The notes beneath the pieces are model-generated. The model worked only from the letters and a program-made list of their open reading frames with translations. It was not told the origin of the DNA and did no database searches. From Mucilaginibacter endophyticus (GTDB lineage Bacteria > Bacteroidota > Bacteroidia > Sphingobacteriales > Sphingobacteriaceae), in NCBI RefSeq assembly GCF_003351025.1, contig NZ_QPCG01000012.1, positions 62,001 through 126,000 on the forward strand: a stretch of 64,000 nucleotides of DNA, written 5' to 3'. The position numbers and the translations under genes are program-made. Each line of letters begins with the position of its first letter. Positions within the stretch are counted from its first letter, which is position 1. Shown here piece after piece: positions 18,250-26,512 of the stretch.

Positions 18250-20026
18250 TTATTTTACGATCTAAAACAGGTGATTGTTCACCAAAGCCTTTAGCCTTTT
18301 TCCAGTTAGTTAAGGCAGCATCGGTATTCCCAACAAAAAACAATATATCGCCATAATGTTCGTACTTAACCGCACTATTTTCTTTATCATGCGCCAGGGC
18401 CTTCTCCATCCACTCTTTTGCCTGGGCATACTTTTTCTGTTTAAACAGGATCCAGGCATAAGTATCTTCAAACGATGCTGTGTTAGGCTGTAGCTCATTG
18501 GAATGTGCCGACATAGTAGCCGCCTTTTCCAATTGCTCATTCCTTAACGATAAATAATAAGCATAATTGTTTAAAGTGAATGCATTATCCGGATTGTAGG
18601 TTAAGGCCTTATCATAACTCTCGTCAGAATTTTTAATGTTCTTTAACTCATGATAGCAATCGCCCAATAATGAAAAACTTAACGAAAGTAGTTCCTTATC
18701 CTGAAGTTCTAATGAAGTAGCGTTTTTAACGTAACCAACGGCTTTGTTATTATCCTTTTTTTGCGCCCAGGCCACACCAACCAGGTAATTCATCCAGGCC
18801 TGGTTAGGAAATAACGACAACGCGTTTTCGCCATCCTTTATAGCAGCGTCCAGATCATTATCGCCCAATTCCAACCGTACCAGTTGCTCCTGAACATTAT
18901 ATACCTGGTCATTAAGCTGTGCCGATTTTTTGAGCACCGGTTTTGCCTCCTTGTATTTGGCATTCTGAATAAGCATATCACCATAAATGGCAAAAGCCCT
19001 TGCATCACCCGGGTGCGCAATGGTTAAAATGCGACTCAGCTCAAGGGCGCTCGCCTTGGCGTTGGCATCCGGAAATTTTGGAAAATACCCCGAAATGATA
19101 TTCAATTTCTGGTCGATACCGATATCAGGAATGGCAAAACCCTGTGTAAGCTCATTAAAGCTGGCTTCGTTATTTTTTTTATCGCGATAGATATCGGCAA
19201 GGGCAAAATGAACTAAACCATTACGCGCGTCAAGCTTTTCGGCCTGCTGTAATATTTTGAGTGCCTTATCACTAAACCCGTTCGAGTTATAGATCTCGCC
19301 AAGAGCCAGGTAATAGCGAATTTCATTAGGATTGGCGGCTATCTGCTTTTCCAATTCAGAAGCGGCAAGATCAACCTTACCCTGTTTTAAATAGATCTTT
19401 TGGCGGTTGGCTAAAAGGTCGTCGCTCGGGCCGTAAAGCTTTTCAATCTGATCATACACTTTTAGTGCATCATCATATCTTTTGAGGATATTTAACGCGT
19501 TTGCCTTGTCAAAATAATATTCCGATCTGTCCGGATTAAGCCTGATAAGTTGATTGAAAACATTTTCGAGTTTATCAATGGTATTGGTTTTCTCATAGCT
19601 ATCAGCCAGTGCCGCCCAATACCATTCATTATCTTTATTTAAAGTTACAGCCTGCTCCAGAAGTGGCTCGGAGCCTGCGAAATCATTTTGTTGACGTTTA
19701 AGATTTGCCAGCTCATACATCGATGCGTCATTAGCAGGATCGGCCTGTAAAATACGCTCGAACATTTCGGTTGCAAGCTTATAGTTCTCGATTGTTTTTT
19801 CGCGCAGGGCCGAAAAGAAAAGCTGTTTAACCAGGGCACTATCCTGGTAACTCATTACCTTACCCGCAGATGCAAGCGTTTTATTATCGGCAGTTTTTTT
19901 ATGCTGAGCGCGTAAGGACAGCGGCAAGATGGCAAGAGGCAAGAATAAAGAAGCAAAGAACGGAGTAGAAAACAAACGTGCTTTCTGCATACCGCTCAAC
20001 CTAATATTCTCTTCCTTAATCTTCAT
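18227..20026 (-). CDS. Exported tetratricopeptide repeat protein
   Basis: A 599-residue protein with a signal peptide cleaved after 'LSLRAQ' and around a dozen TPR-type helical repeats, such as 'YELANLKRQQNDFAGSEPLL', 'YYLALGEIYNSNGFSDKALK' and 'TLNNYAYYLSLRNEQLEKAA'. TPR proteins are scaffolds; the partner may be the lipoprotein that overlaps it downstream. Two starts are possible: 20026, or 19990 (MQKARLF), which gives a more usual signal peptide. The signal peptide coding bases are part of an intergenic-type word repeat (see 19921-20100). Confidence 0.85.
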   Translation of the reverse strand: MKIKEENIRLSGMQKARLFSTPFFASLFLPLAILPLSLRAQHKKTADNKTLASAGKVMSYQDSALVKQLFFSALREKTIENYKLATEMFERILQADPANDASMYELANLKRQQNDFAGSEPLLEQAVTLNKDNEWYWAALADSYEKTNTIDKLENVFNQLIRLNPDRSEYYFDKANALNILKRYDDALKVYDQIEKLYGPSDDLLANRQKIYLKQGKVDLAASELEKQIAANPNEIRYYLALGEIYNSNGFSDKALKILQQAEKLDARNGLVHFALADIYRDKKNNEASFNELTQGFAIPDIGIDQKLNIISGYFPKFPDANAKASALELSRILTIAHPGDARAFAIYGDMLIQNAKYKEAKPVLKKSAQLNDQVYNVQEQLVRLELGDNDLDAAIKDGENALSLFPNQAWMNYLVGVAWAQKKDNNKAVGYVKNATSLELQDKELLSLSFSLLGDCYHELKNIKNSDESYDKALTYNPDNAFTLNNYAYYLSLRNEQLEKAATMSAHSNELQPNTASFEDTYAWILFKQKKYAQAKEWMEKALAHDKENSAVKYEHYGDILFFVGNTDAALTNWKKAKGFGEQSPVLDRKINEKKYSE

Positions 20027-20100
20027 TCTTCTTGCGTCTTGATTCTAACTGTCTTGATTCTATTTCTTTCTTGTCTCTTGACTCTTAAAGTCTTGGCTCT
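19921..20100. repeat. Inverted word repeat (CAAGA arm / TCTTG arm)
   Basis: Left arm at 19921-19965 is built from degenerate units such as GGCAAGAT, GGCAAGAG, GCAAGAAT and AAAGAAGC. The right arm at 20028-20100 is built from the complementary words TCTTGCGT, TCTTGATTCT, TCTTGTCTCT and TCTTGACTCT. Together they form a long imperfect hairpin. The left arm lies inside the coding sequence of the TPR protein, where it encodes the hydrophobic core of its signal peptide. Confidence 0.75.
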
Positions 20101-20533
20101 AAACTTTCCCTGTGTGTCCGTAGCCGCCTTCGCCCCTTTGGGTTTCGTTCAGTACTTCTACCTGTTCCCAGTTAACACGCTCGTGTTTGGCAACTACCAT
20201 CTGGGCTATGCGGTCGCCGGTATTGATCTCGAAATCCTCGGTCGAAAAATTGATCAGCAGTACTTTAATCTCTCCTCGATAGTCGGCATCAATAGTGCCC
20301 GGCGAGTTAACAATGCCGATACCATGCTTAAATGCCAGACCACTTCTCGGGCGAATCTGCGCTTCAAAACCTTCGGGCAATTCGATATACAAACCTGTTG
20401 GAATGAGTTTACGCTCCATTGGTTTAAGCACTACTGCAGTTTCTACATCGGCACGCAAATCCATACCTGCCGCGTGAGCGGTTTCATAGGCCGGTAAACT
20501 ATTTTTTGATTTATTAATTACCCTGATGTTCAT
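20099..20533 (-). CDS. dut: dUTP diphosphatase
   Basis: Hydrolyses dUTP to dUMP and pyrophosphate, keeping uracil out of DNA and supplying dTMP synthesis. The 144 residues contain the trimeric dUTPase motifs in order: 'AAGMDLRAD' (motif 1), 'IRPRSGLAFKHGI' (2), 'VNSPGTIDADYRGEI' (3, with the catalytic aspartate), 'GDRIAQMVV' (4) and the C-terminal 'TQRGEGGYGHTGKV' (5). It starts within the last four bases of the flippase gene, so the two are translationally coupled. Confidence 0.97.
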   Translation of the reverse strand: MNIRVINKSKNSLPAYETAHAAGMDLRADVETAVVLKPMERKLIPTGLYIELPEGFEAQIRPRSGLAFKHGIGIVNSPGTIDADYRGEIKVLLINFSTEDFEINTGDRIAQMVVAKHERVNWEQVEVLNETQRGEGGYGHTGKV

Positions 20534-22050
20534 CGTTTAAATATAGCTTTTAACTCCTTGCGTTCAAAGTAATAAGCTCCGGCCGCAAATAACAATAAAA
20601 GCCCGTTACCAACAAAAATATTACGTTTAAATACCGTAAACGACAGAAAAACAAACACTATTGAGACAATTATATACGCAAGGTTCTTTTTTATGTTGTA
20701 AGGAATTGGATAATTTTTTTGCCCCCATAAATACGAAAGCACCATCATAGTTGCATAAGCCGCAAAGGAGATCCATGCCGAAGCGATGTAGCTGTATTTA
20801 GGGATCAGCAACCAGTTTAACGCTATGGTAAGTACTGCTCCTATGCCTGATATATATAAGCCATACCTGGTTTGATCAGATAATTTATACCACACCGAAA
20901 GATTCATATAAATACCAAGGCTCAGGTAACCAAACAATAGCGGCGGCACAACGCCCAAACCCTGCCAAAACGGATTATGAACTATGTGATGTTTTATTAC
21001 ATGTGTTTCCTTCCCAACAATAATAGTTGCCAGGATATCAACATTGGCGGTAAGCGCTACACAAATAACCGCTATCATAATTACAAAGTAAGTCATGATG
21101 CGGGCATAGGTTTCGCCAGAGTTTTTGTTTTTGGAATGGCTGAAGAAAAACGGTTCGGCTCCCAACCTGAAGGCCTGTACAAAAAGGCTCAGAAACAATG
21201 CTATTTTAGCGCAGGTACCATAAATACCAACATGCGTATCAGCAATACTTTGCGGCAGCATTTGTTTCAACATTACTTTATCCAGGGATTCGTTTATGAT
21301 GAATGAGATATTAGCTATCAATACGGGCCAGCTGTATGAAAACATTTCTGCTAACATAGTGCCGTCAAATTTCAATTTCAGTTGTATTACCTCTGGTAAC
21401 AATAACAGAACCGTAAGGCCACTTGCTATAGCGTTGGCCAAAAATACGTACCCGACCCAGTTTGGCCTGTACCAACCAGCCATCCATGCTGCTCCCGGTA
21501 AATGATGACTTAATATAAACGGAACTCCAAAAAGAAAAAACAAATTGAGTGCCATTACCAAACCTATGTTTGAGCATTTAATTACGGCATACTTAACCGG
21601 CCGGCCTTCGGCACGAATGCGCGCGAACGGAATAACACAAAAAGCATCCAGTACTAAGATCACCAGGAAGCATTTTACATAAAAAGTATAGTCGGCATGA
21701 TCTTTTGCTACACCTGCCTGCATGTAATTAACAATGGGATCTAAAAACAGCAAGCAAAAAATCAAGAATAGCACTGACACCATGATAACAACCCCAAAGG
21801 CGTTATTATAAACCTGCTGCTTATTATCCGAACGCTTTTGAAGATACCTGAAATAGGTAGTCTCCATCCCAAAGGCCAAAATAGCATTGATGATAGAAGC
21901 GCTTCCATAAACAGACGTAAAAACACCGTTGGCATTAACCGGTAAAGTGCGGGTATAAATAGGCGTTAGAACGAAGTAGATCATCCGGGAAATAATGGTA
22001 CTTAAACCATATATAGCAGTTTGCCCGGCAAATTTTTTTATAGTAGACAA
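20530..22050 (-). CDS. Wzx-like polysaccharide flippase (MATE/MVF superfamily)
   Basis: A 506-residue inner-membrane protein with 12-14 predicted transmembrane segments, starting 'STIKKFAGQTAIYGLSTIIS', a typical N-terminus for Bacteroidota oligosaccharide flippases. Such proteins move lipid-linked sugars across the inner membrane for O-antigen, capsule or exopolysaccharide. The substrate cannot be read from the sequence. The start codon is TTG at 22048-22050: a stop lies just upstream in frame and no ATG fits. It overlaps dut by four bases. Confidence 0.88.
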   Translation of the reverse strand: MSTIKKFAGQTAIYGLSTIISRMIYFVLTPIYTRTLPVNANGVFTSVYGSASIINAILAFGMETTYFRYLQKRSDNKQQVYNNAFGVVIMVSVLFLIFCLLFLDPIVNYMQAGVAKDHADYTFYVKCFLVILVLDAFCVIPFARIRAEGRPVKYAVIKCSNIGLVMALNLFFLFGVPFILSHHLPGAAWMAGWYRPNWVGYVFLANAIASGLTVLLLLPEVIQLKLKFDGTMLAEMFSYSWPVLIANISFIINESLDKVMLKQMLPQSIADTHVGIYGTCAKIALFLSLFVQAFRLGAEPFFFSHSKNKNSGETYARIMTYFVIMIAVICVALTANVDILATIIVGKETHVIKHHIVHNPFWQGLGVVPPLLFGYLSLGIYMNLSVWYKLSDQTRYGLYISGIGAVLTIALNWLLIPKYSYIASAWISFAAYATMMVLSYLWGQKNYPIPYNIKKNLAYIIVSIVFVFLSFTVFKRNIFVGNGLLLLFAAGAYYFERKELKAIFKR

Positions 22051-22063
22051 TGATGATATTTAT

Positions 22064-22345
22064 TTATGAGCGTCTTTTAACAACCTCAAAATTACGATAG
22101 TTTTTTAATTCGCCTTCATGGCTTTCAACAGAGGTCACTTCGGCATCCTGAGGACCTTCATTACACCAGTCCAGAAACATATCAAGTGTGGAATTGTCAG
22201 CCTCGGCCTCCATGTACACATCGCCGTTAGGCTCATTTAATATGAAGCCACGTACACCAAGCTGATCGGCAACCGCTTTGGTTGATTTACGGTAGAAAAC
22301 GCCCTGCACTTTGCCTTTAACTGTAATATTAAGATGTTTTATCAT
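22064..22345 (-). CDS. Acylphosphatase
   Basis: A 93-residue enzyme predicted to hydrolyse acyl phosphates. The family signature 'GKVQGVFYRKST' carries the catalytic arginine (R19), and 'GFILNEPNGDVYMEAE' carries the asparagine that orients the attacking water (N37). The length is standard. It lies 13 bases upstream of the flippase start on the same strand and may be the first gene of that transcript. Confidence 0.95.
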   Translation of the reverse strand: MIKHLNITVKGKVQGVFYRKSTKAVADQLGVRGFILNEPNGDVYMEAEADNSTLDMFLDWCNEGPQDAEVTSVESHEGELKNYRNFEVVKRRS

Positions 22346-22368
22346 CAGTATTTTTGGATATTAGATAG

Positions 22369-22402
22369 CAGCTGAAAGCTTAATGCACAAAGCCTAAAGC
22401 TA
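22369..22402. repeat. AAAGC/CTAAAGC word repeat, single arm
   Basis: The words AGCTGAAAGCTTAATGC and AAAGCCTAAAGCTAAC resemble the arms of the inverted repeat at 34143-34247. Only one arm is recognisable here, which suggests a decayed or half copy. Confidence 0.4.
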
Positions 22403-22491
22403 ACAGACCGGTATTGACAATTGTGTTATCTGAAAAACGTTAACAGATTATGTACAACTGTTGCAAAGTTAACTTTTTTCCTGCTAAGCAA

Positions 22492-22544
22492 CCCGTTTAA
22501 CTTAACAAGCGTACTTACAGTAAAAGTATCACAATTTAAACGGG
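22492..22544 (+). promoter_or_regulatory. Stem-loop in the leader of the YceI gene
   Basis: CCCGTTTAA at 22492-22500 pairs perfectly with TTAAACGGG at 22536-22544, enclosing an inner TACTT/AAGTA stem (22512-22516 and 22524-22528). It ends 28 bases before the ATG, so it could affect translation or mRNA stability if transcribed. I cannot place the promoter. Confidence 0.4.
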
Positions 22545-22572
22545 ATCGACATAACATTAAAAAATCTATTTT

Positions 22573-23094
22573 ATGAAAAAAATTATTTTTTCCGCGCTAA
22601 TCGTCGCTTTTACAGCTTTTTCGGCATTCGCGATTTTTAGCAACTGGAAGGTTAAGGGAGACGAAGCCCAGGTAACTTTTGAAGGGCATAGGGTAAGCGG
22701 CTCATTCAGCGGACTAAAAGCCGAGATCAGTTTTGACAAGGACCATCCCGAGGCTGCTAAAATTTCGGCTACCATTGATGTAACCACAGCGGCAACTGGT
22801 TTTTTCATTAAAACCAGCCACGTAAAATCGGCCTTAGGCGCTGATGATTACCCGACCATTAAATTTGAATCGACCTCGGTATCAAAAAGCGGCAATGGTT
22901 ATGTGGCCAATGGTAAGTTAACCATGAAAGGCAAAACCAACCCTGAGTCTATCCATTTCACGTTTGAAGATAAAGGCAACGAAGGCGTATTTAAAGGCGA
23001 CTTTAAAGTGCTGCCTCCAAAATACGGCATCGACAGAAGCGGTACCCCTCCCGAAGTTACCATCCATTTGACGGTACCGGTGAGTAAGGGGTAA
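22573..23094 (+). CDS. YceI-family periplasmic lipid-binding protein
   Basis: A 173-residue exported protein of the YceI family, whose members form a lipocalin-like barrel binding isoprenoid or other lipids. After the signal peptide (about 1-20) come the usual blocks: 'WKVKGDEAQVTFEGHRVSGSF', 'AKISATIDVTTAATG', 'HVKSALGADDYPTIKFES' and 'GKLTMKGKTNPESIHFTFE'. It stands alone, preceded by a stem-loop leader and followed by a palindromic repeat. The bound ligand is unknown. Confidence 0.92.
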   Translation: MKKIIFSALIVAFTAFSAFAIFSNWKVKGDEAQVTFEGHRVSGSFSGLKAEISFDKDHPEAAKISATIDVTTAATGFFIKTSHVKSALGADDYPTIKFESTSVSKSGNGYVANGKLTMKGKTNPESIHFTFEDKGNEGVFKGDFKVLPPKYGIDRSGTPPEVTIHLTVPVSKG

Positions 23095-23105
23095 GTATAT
23101 AAATT

Positions 23106-23220
23106 CATGTCATTGCGAGGAGCGATAAGGGAAAAGCGCGGGGCGACGTGGCAATCTCGTAGCGATACAAATCGGAGATGCATTGGCTACGAGATTGCCA
23201 CGCTTCGCTCGCAATGACAT
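23106..23220. repeat. GTCATTGCGAGG palindromic repeat, copy 4
   Basis: Arms ATGTCATTGCGAGGAGCG and CGCTTCGCTCGCAATGACAT, with the inner pair GTGGCAATCTCGTAGC and GCTACGAGATTGCCACG. The left arm carries extra bases (AGGGAAAAGCGCGGGGCGAC). It lies between the convergent YceI and amidohydrolase genes. Confidence 0.85.
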
Positions 23221-23230
23221 CGGGTTAAGT

Positions 23231-23273
23231 ATAAAACGAAAAAACCGGCTTTCCGCCGGTTTTCTCGTTTTAT
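23231..23273. terminator. Terminator of the amidohydrolase gene
   Basis: Nested stem: outer ATAAAACGA / TCGTTTTAT and inner ACCGGC / GCCGGT. On the minus strand a T-rich stretch follows the inner stem. The outer stem overlaps the amidohydrolase stop codon at 23270-23272. Confidence 0.8.
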
Positions 23274-24439
23274 ATCAATTTCTTCACTTTGGTTTCGGGA
23301 GTGATCTTAAACCCATCCAAACCGCTAACGAGGTTAAGGCCGGGTGTTTTGCCAACTTCGAGTGTACCTTTCTCATCGTCGATACCCAGGTACTCGGCAC
23401 CATTGCGGGTACCCCATTCAACGAGGCGAGGCAAACTTATAGACGGGAATTTTTGCTGAATAGCACGCATCTCGCTCAGGATACATAATTTATTGTTAGA
23501 TGCAAGGCTATCGGTACCCAGGGTGATATTAAAGCCCTGGTCAACAAAAAGATCTATTTTAGGTAAACGCCCTTCAATATAAAGATTGGCATTAGGGCAA
23601 AAACACCAGTTAATCTTCCTGTCAAACCGTTTGATGAAATAAATATCCTTCAGGTTGGTACAGGTATTATGTACCAGCAGTACTTTTTGTTTATTGGTAA
23701 GCAGCGGAATGATGGATTGTACCGAATTACGGGCCTGAGGCTTAAAGTAGGATATATCCATACCAAAATGCTCGTATAACTCTAAAAAGGCGCCAAGTTT
23801 ATAACGGTAAAACTTATTCTCGTCCTCGCACTCCTGGTTATGAATACTGATGAGATTATCGTCGGCAGTATCACTATGTTTTTTGATGAGCTTGAACAAC
23901 TCCTTTGATACCGAATAAGGAGCGTGGGGTGTTACCGAGCATGAGCCGGGTTTAAATTCGCTAAGCAGGGCCAATGCCTTTTCAAAAACCTCGTTGGCCT
24001 TTTCGGGTAAAAAGCCAAAAGTTTCAACAAAGGTATGATAATACAACTTGCTTTGCTTTTTCATCGCAACACTGTTATTAGTGTTGGAGATATCACCAAC
24101 GGCCACTATGCCGTTATCATACATTTCCTGATCGGCTTTAGCTATGGCATCAAGTACCTCCTGCTGATCGGCATTACGTAAAGATTGAATATCTTTTATA
24201 AAATTTACCAGACCGCCTTTGGGTTTTACTTTATCTTTTAAATGAGAAAGTTCGGTATGGCAGTGAGTGTTAACAAATCCGGGGCAAATAACACCGCTTA
24301 CCTGCTGTACATGTCCGCCGGGGGATTTGTTACTATCGGAAACGGCTATTATCTTACCATGATCATCAACAGTGACTACTCCATTTTTAATCGGATCGGC
24401 ATAAATAGGAAAAACGTAATCGGCTCTAAAACTTTTCAT
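23270..24439 (-). CDS. Metal-dependent amidohydrolase (deaminase-like)
   Basis: A 389-residue cytoplasmic enzyme of the amidohydrolase superfamily, closest in look to the chlorohydrolase/deaminase branch (SAH or cytosine deaminase-like). Metal ligands are visible: 'VNTHCHTELSH' (H59, H61), a third histidine in 'VTPHAPYS' or 'ISIHNQE', 'VLLVHNTC', and the aspartate in 'TLGTDSLASNNKL'. The substrate cannot be told. A deaminase acting on an aminated nucleoside or base is the most likely guess. It is transcribed alone. Confidence 0.82.
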   Translation of the reverse strand: MKSFRADYVFPIYADPIKNGVVTVDDHGKIIAVSDSNKSPGGHVQQVSGVICPGFVNTHCHTELSHLKDKVKPKGGLVNFIKDIQSLRNADQQEVLDAIAKADQEMYDNGIVAVGDISNTNNSVAMKKQSKLYYHTFVETFGFLPEKANEVFEKALALLSEFKPGSCSVTPHAPYSVSKELFKLIKKHSDTADDNLISIHNQECEDENKFYRYKLGAFLELYEHFGMDISYFKPQARNSVQSIIPLLTNKQKVLLVHNTCTNLKDIYFIKRFDRKINWCFCPNANLYIEGRLPKIDLFVDQGFNITLGTDSLASNNKLCILSEMRAIQQKFPSISLPRLVEWGTRNGAEYLGIDDEKGTLEVGKTPGLNLVSGLDGFKITPETKVKKLI

Positions 24440-24584
24440 TAAAATTTAAACTTGGTATCGTAACACATAACGTTTTTCAAAACAAACTATCCTGCAAAAA
24501 TAAGTACAATTAACTTTTAGTTATTGTTTTTTATTCAGCCAAAAAGAATGACTTTAAAAAAAGATAGATTTTTTTAAATTTAAG

Positions 24585-24599
24585 TACTTTTGCACTGTG
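24585..24599 (+). promoter_or_regulatory. rlmN promoter next to a GTG start
   Basis: TACTTTTG at 24585-24592 is a perfect TAnnTTTG -7 box. Transcription would begin five to seven bases later, on or beside the GTG at 24597-24599, so the mRNA is probably leaderless. The -33 region is a T-run without a clean TTG. Confidence 0.5.
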
Positions 24600-25664
24600 A
24601 ACAATACAAAAGATAAAATTGACATCCGCAGCCTGAGTCTGAATGCTTTACAGGAGCATTTCATCCGCATGGATGAAAAAGGCTTCAGGGCAAAACAGGT
24701 ATATGAATGGCTTTGGAAAAAATCTTGCTTTTCTTTCAACGAGATGAGCAATATTTCAAAAGAACTCCGTGCTAAACTGGATGCAAATTTTGTAATTAAT
24801 AATGTAAAAATTAATTCCTCACAGGTTAGTGCTGATAAAACTATAAAAAATTCTTTTATTTTACACGATAACCACTTAATTGAGGGTGTTTTGATTCCCA
24901 CCCCCGGCCGTATGACAGCCTGTGTATCATCACAGGTAGGTTGCAGCCTCACCTGTAAATTTTGCGCTACCGGATATATGGAGCGCAAAAGGAACCTTAA
25001 CCCGGATGAAATTTACGACCAGGTAGTTTTGATTGATCAGCAGGCCCGTGAAAACTACGGTCAGCCTTTATCAAATATTGTTTACATGGGTATGGGCGAG
25101 CCGCTGCTCAACTATGCCAATATGATGAAATCAATTGAGCGCATCACCTCCGAAGATGGGCTTAATATGGCTGCCAAGCGTATCACTGTATCAACTGCCG
25201 GCATTGCCAAAATGATCAAAAAACTGGGCGACGACCAGGTGAAGTTTAACCTTGCCCTGTCCCTGCATGCCGCAAACGACGAAAAGCGTAACACCATTAT
25301 GCCTATCAACGAGCAAAACTCGTTAAAGGCACTGGCCGAGGCTTTGAAATATTACTATGCTAAAACCAAAAACCCGGTAACCTACGAGTACATTATTTTT
25401 GATGGTGTAAACGATGGGATCCAGGATGCTATAGAGCTGGCTAAATTTTGCAAGCACCTGCCATGCAAGGTTAATATCATTGAATATAATCCCATTGCCT
25501 TTGCAAGCTACATTAACGCCGGCGAAGATAAGGTTGAAGCATTTGCCGATTATCTTACTAAACAAGGCATCAACACGCACCTGCGCCGAAGCCGCGGTAA
25601 GGATATTGATGCGGCCTGCGGACAGCTTGCCATCAAAGAAAAAGATAAACTGGCCGAAGTTTAA
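24597..25664 (+). CDS. rlmN: Dual-specificity rRNA/tRNA methyltransferase RlmN
   Basis: Radical SAM enzyme that methylates C2 of A2503 in 23S rRNA and A37 of some tRNAs. The cluster motif CxxxCxxC is C116-C120-C123 in 'GCSLTCKFCATGYM'. The two mechanistic cysteines are present at C109 ('MTACVSS') and C341 ('DAACGQLA'). At 355 residues it has normal length. I take the GTG at 24597 as the start because an ideal -7 box lies directly upstream and the N-terminus then matches the family. comF follows 23 bases later. Confidence 0.95.
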   Translation: MNNTKDKIDIRSLSLNALQEHFIRMDEKGFRAKQVYEWLWKKSCFSFNEMSNISKELRAKLDANFVINNVKINSSQVSADKTIKNSFILHDNHLIEGVLIPTPGRMTACVSSQVGCSLTCKFCATGYMERKRNLNPDEIYDQVVLIDQQARENYGQPLSNIVYMGMGEPLLNYANMMKSIERITSEDGLNMAAKRITVSTAGIAKMIKKLGDDQVKFNLALSLHAANDEKRNTIMPINEQNSLKALAEALKYYYAKTKNPVTYEYIIFDGVNDGIQDAIELAKFCKHLPCKVNIIEYNPIAFASYINAGEDKVEAFADYLTKQGINTHLRRSRGKDIDAACGQLAIKEKDKLAEV

Positions 25665-25687
25665 AAAATCCGACTTAAATTGAGGGC

Positions 25688-26386
25688 ATGAAATTACTGC
25701 GTGCCTACCTTGCCGATTTTGCCGCCTTGCTGTTTCCGGAGCTTTGCCCGGCTTGCCAGGCAAGTTTAGTGGCAGGGGAACACATTATTTGCAGCGATTG
25801 CCGTTTTAATTTACCTTTTACCAATTTTCATCAGCAGCCTGCCAACATTGTGGCCCAGCAGTTTTGGGGTAAAATACACGTTGAGGCTGCCTACGCGCTT
25901 TATTATTTTCATAAAGGTGGCAAGATCCAGAACCTGATGCATCATTTTAAATATAAGGGCATGCAGCAGATAGGCAACCTCCTTGGCGCTATTGCCGGCG
26001 CGCAACTGGCTTCAAATGACATTTTCAGCTCGACAGATCTCATTATCCCTGTCCCCTTGCACAAACGCCGCCTACGCGAACGTGGTTATAACCAAAGTGC
26101 CTGTTTTGCTCATGGGCTTGCCGAAAAACTAAATGCTGTTGTTGATGAGCATAGCCTTGTGCGAACGGTGGCCACCAAAACGCAAACCCAGCGGTCGCGC
26201 TTTGCCCGGTTTGAAAATATGCAGAATGTATTCGCTGTTAGAGATCCTGCCGCACTTGAGGGCAAGCATATTTTGCTGGTTGATGACATTGTAACCACCG
26301 GCTCAACCCTTGAGGCCTGCGGAGCGGAGTTATTGAAAGTACCCGGGGTAAAGTTGAGTATTGCCGCGATAGCTTACGCGGTGTAG
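25688..26386 (+). CDS. ComF-family phosphoribosyltransferase-like protein
   Basis: A 232-residue protein of the ComF family. An N-terminal zinc-finger-like set of cysteines, 'CPACQASLVAGEHIICSDC' (about residues 19-38), is followed by a phosphoribosyltransferase fold with the PRPP loop 'ILLVDDIVTTGSTLEACG' near 195-212. ComF proteins support DNA uptake in competent bacteria, though the exact reaction is not settled, and many non-competent genomes keep the gene. It is probably co-transcribed with rlmN. Confidence 0.93.
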   Translation: MKLLRAYLADFAALLFPELCPACQASLVAGEHIICSDCRFNLPFTNFHQQPANIVAQQFWGKIHVEAAYALYYFHKGGKIQNLMHHFKYKGMQQIGNLLGAIAGAQLASNDIFSSTDLIIPVPLHKRRLRERGYNQSACFAHGLAEKLNAVVDEHSLVRTVATKTQTQRSRFARFENMQNVFAVRDPAALEGKHILLVDDIVTTGSTLEACGAELLKVPGVKLSIAAIAYAV

Positions 26387-26409
26387 AAAAGCATTAAAGC
26401 TTTATTTTT

Positions 26410-26512
26410 CATACCATTGCGAGGAGGAACGACGAAGCAATCGCATGCTATACAAAGCGGCCGTGCTTCCGTGCGGTTGCCACGCTTCGCTGGCAATGAC
26501 ATAGCTTTTTAC
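26410..26512. repeat. GTCATTGCGAGG palindromic repeat, copy 5
   Basis: Reads CATACCATTGCGAGGAGG on the left and CGCTGGCAATGACATAG on the right, so the left arm has drifted from the family core (ACCATT for GTCATT). It fills the gap between the convergent comF and kinase genes and touches the kinase stop codon. Confidence 0.82.

Noticed and set aside
22412..22440. A sigma-70-like TTGACA upstream of the YceI gene
   Set aside because: No suitable -10 follows, and Bacteroidota promoters use TTG / TAnnTTTG instead.
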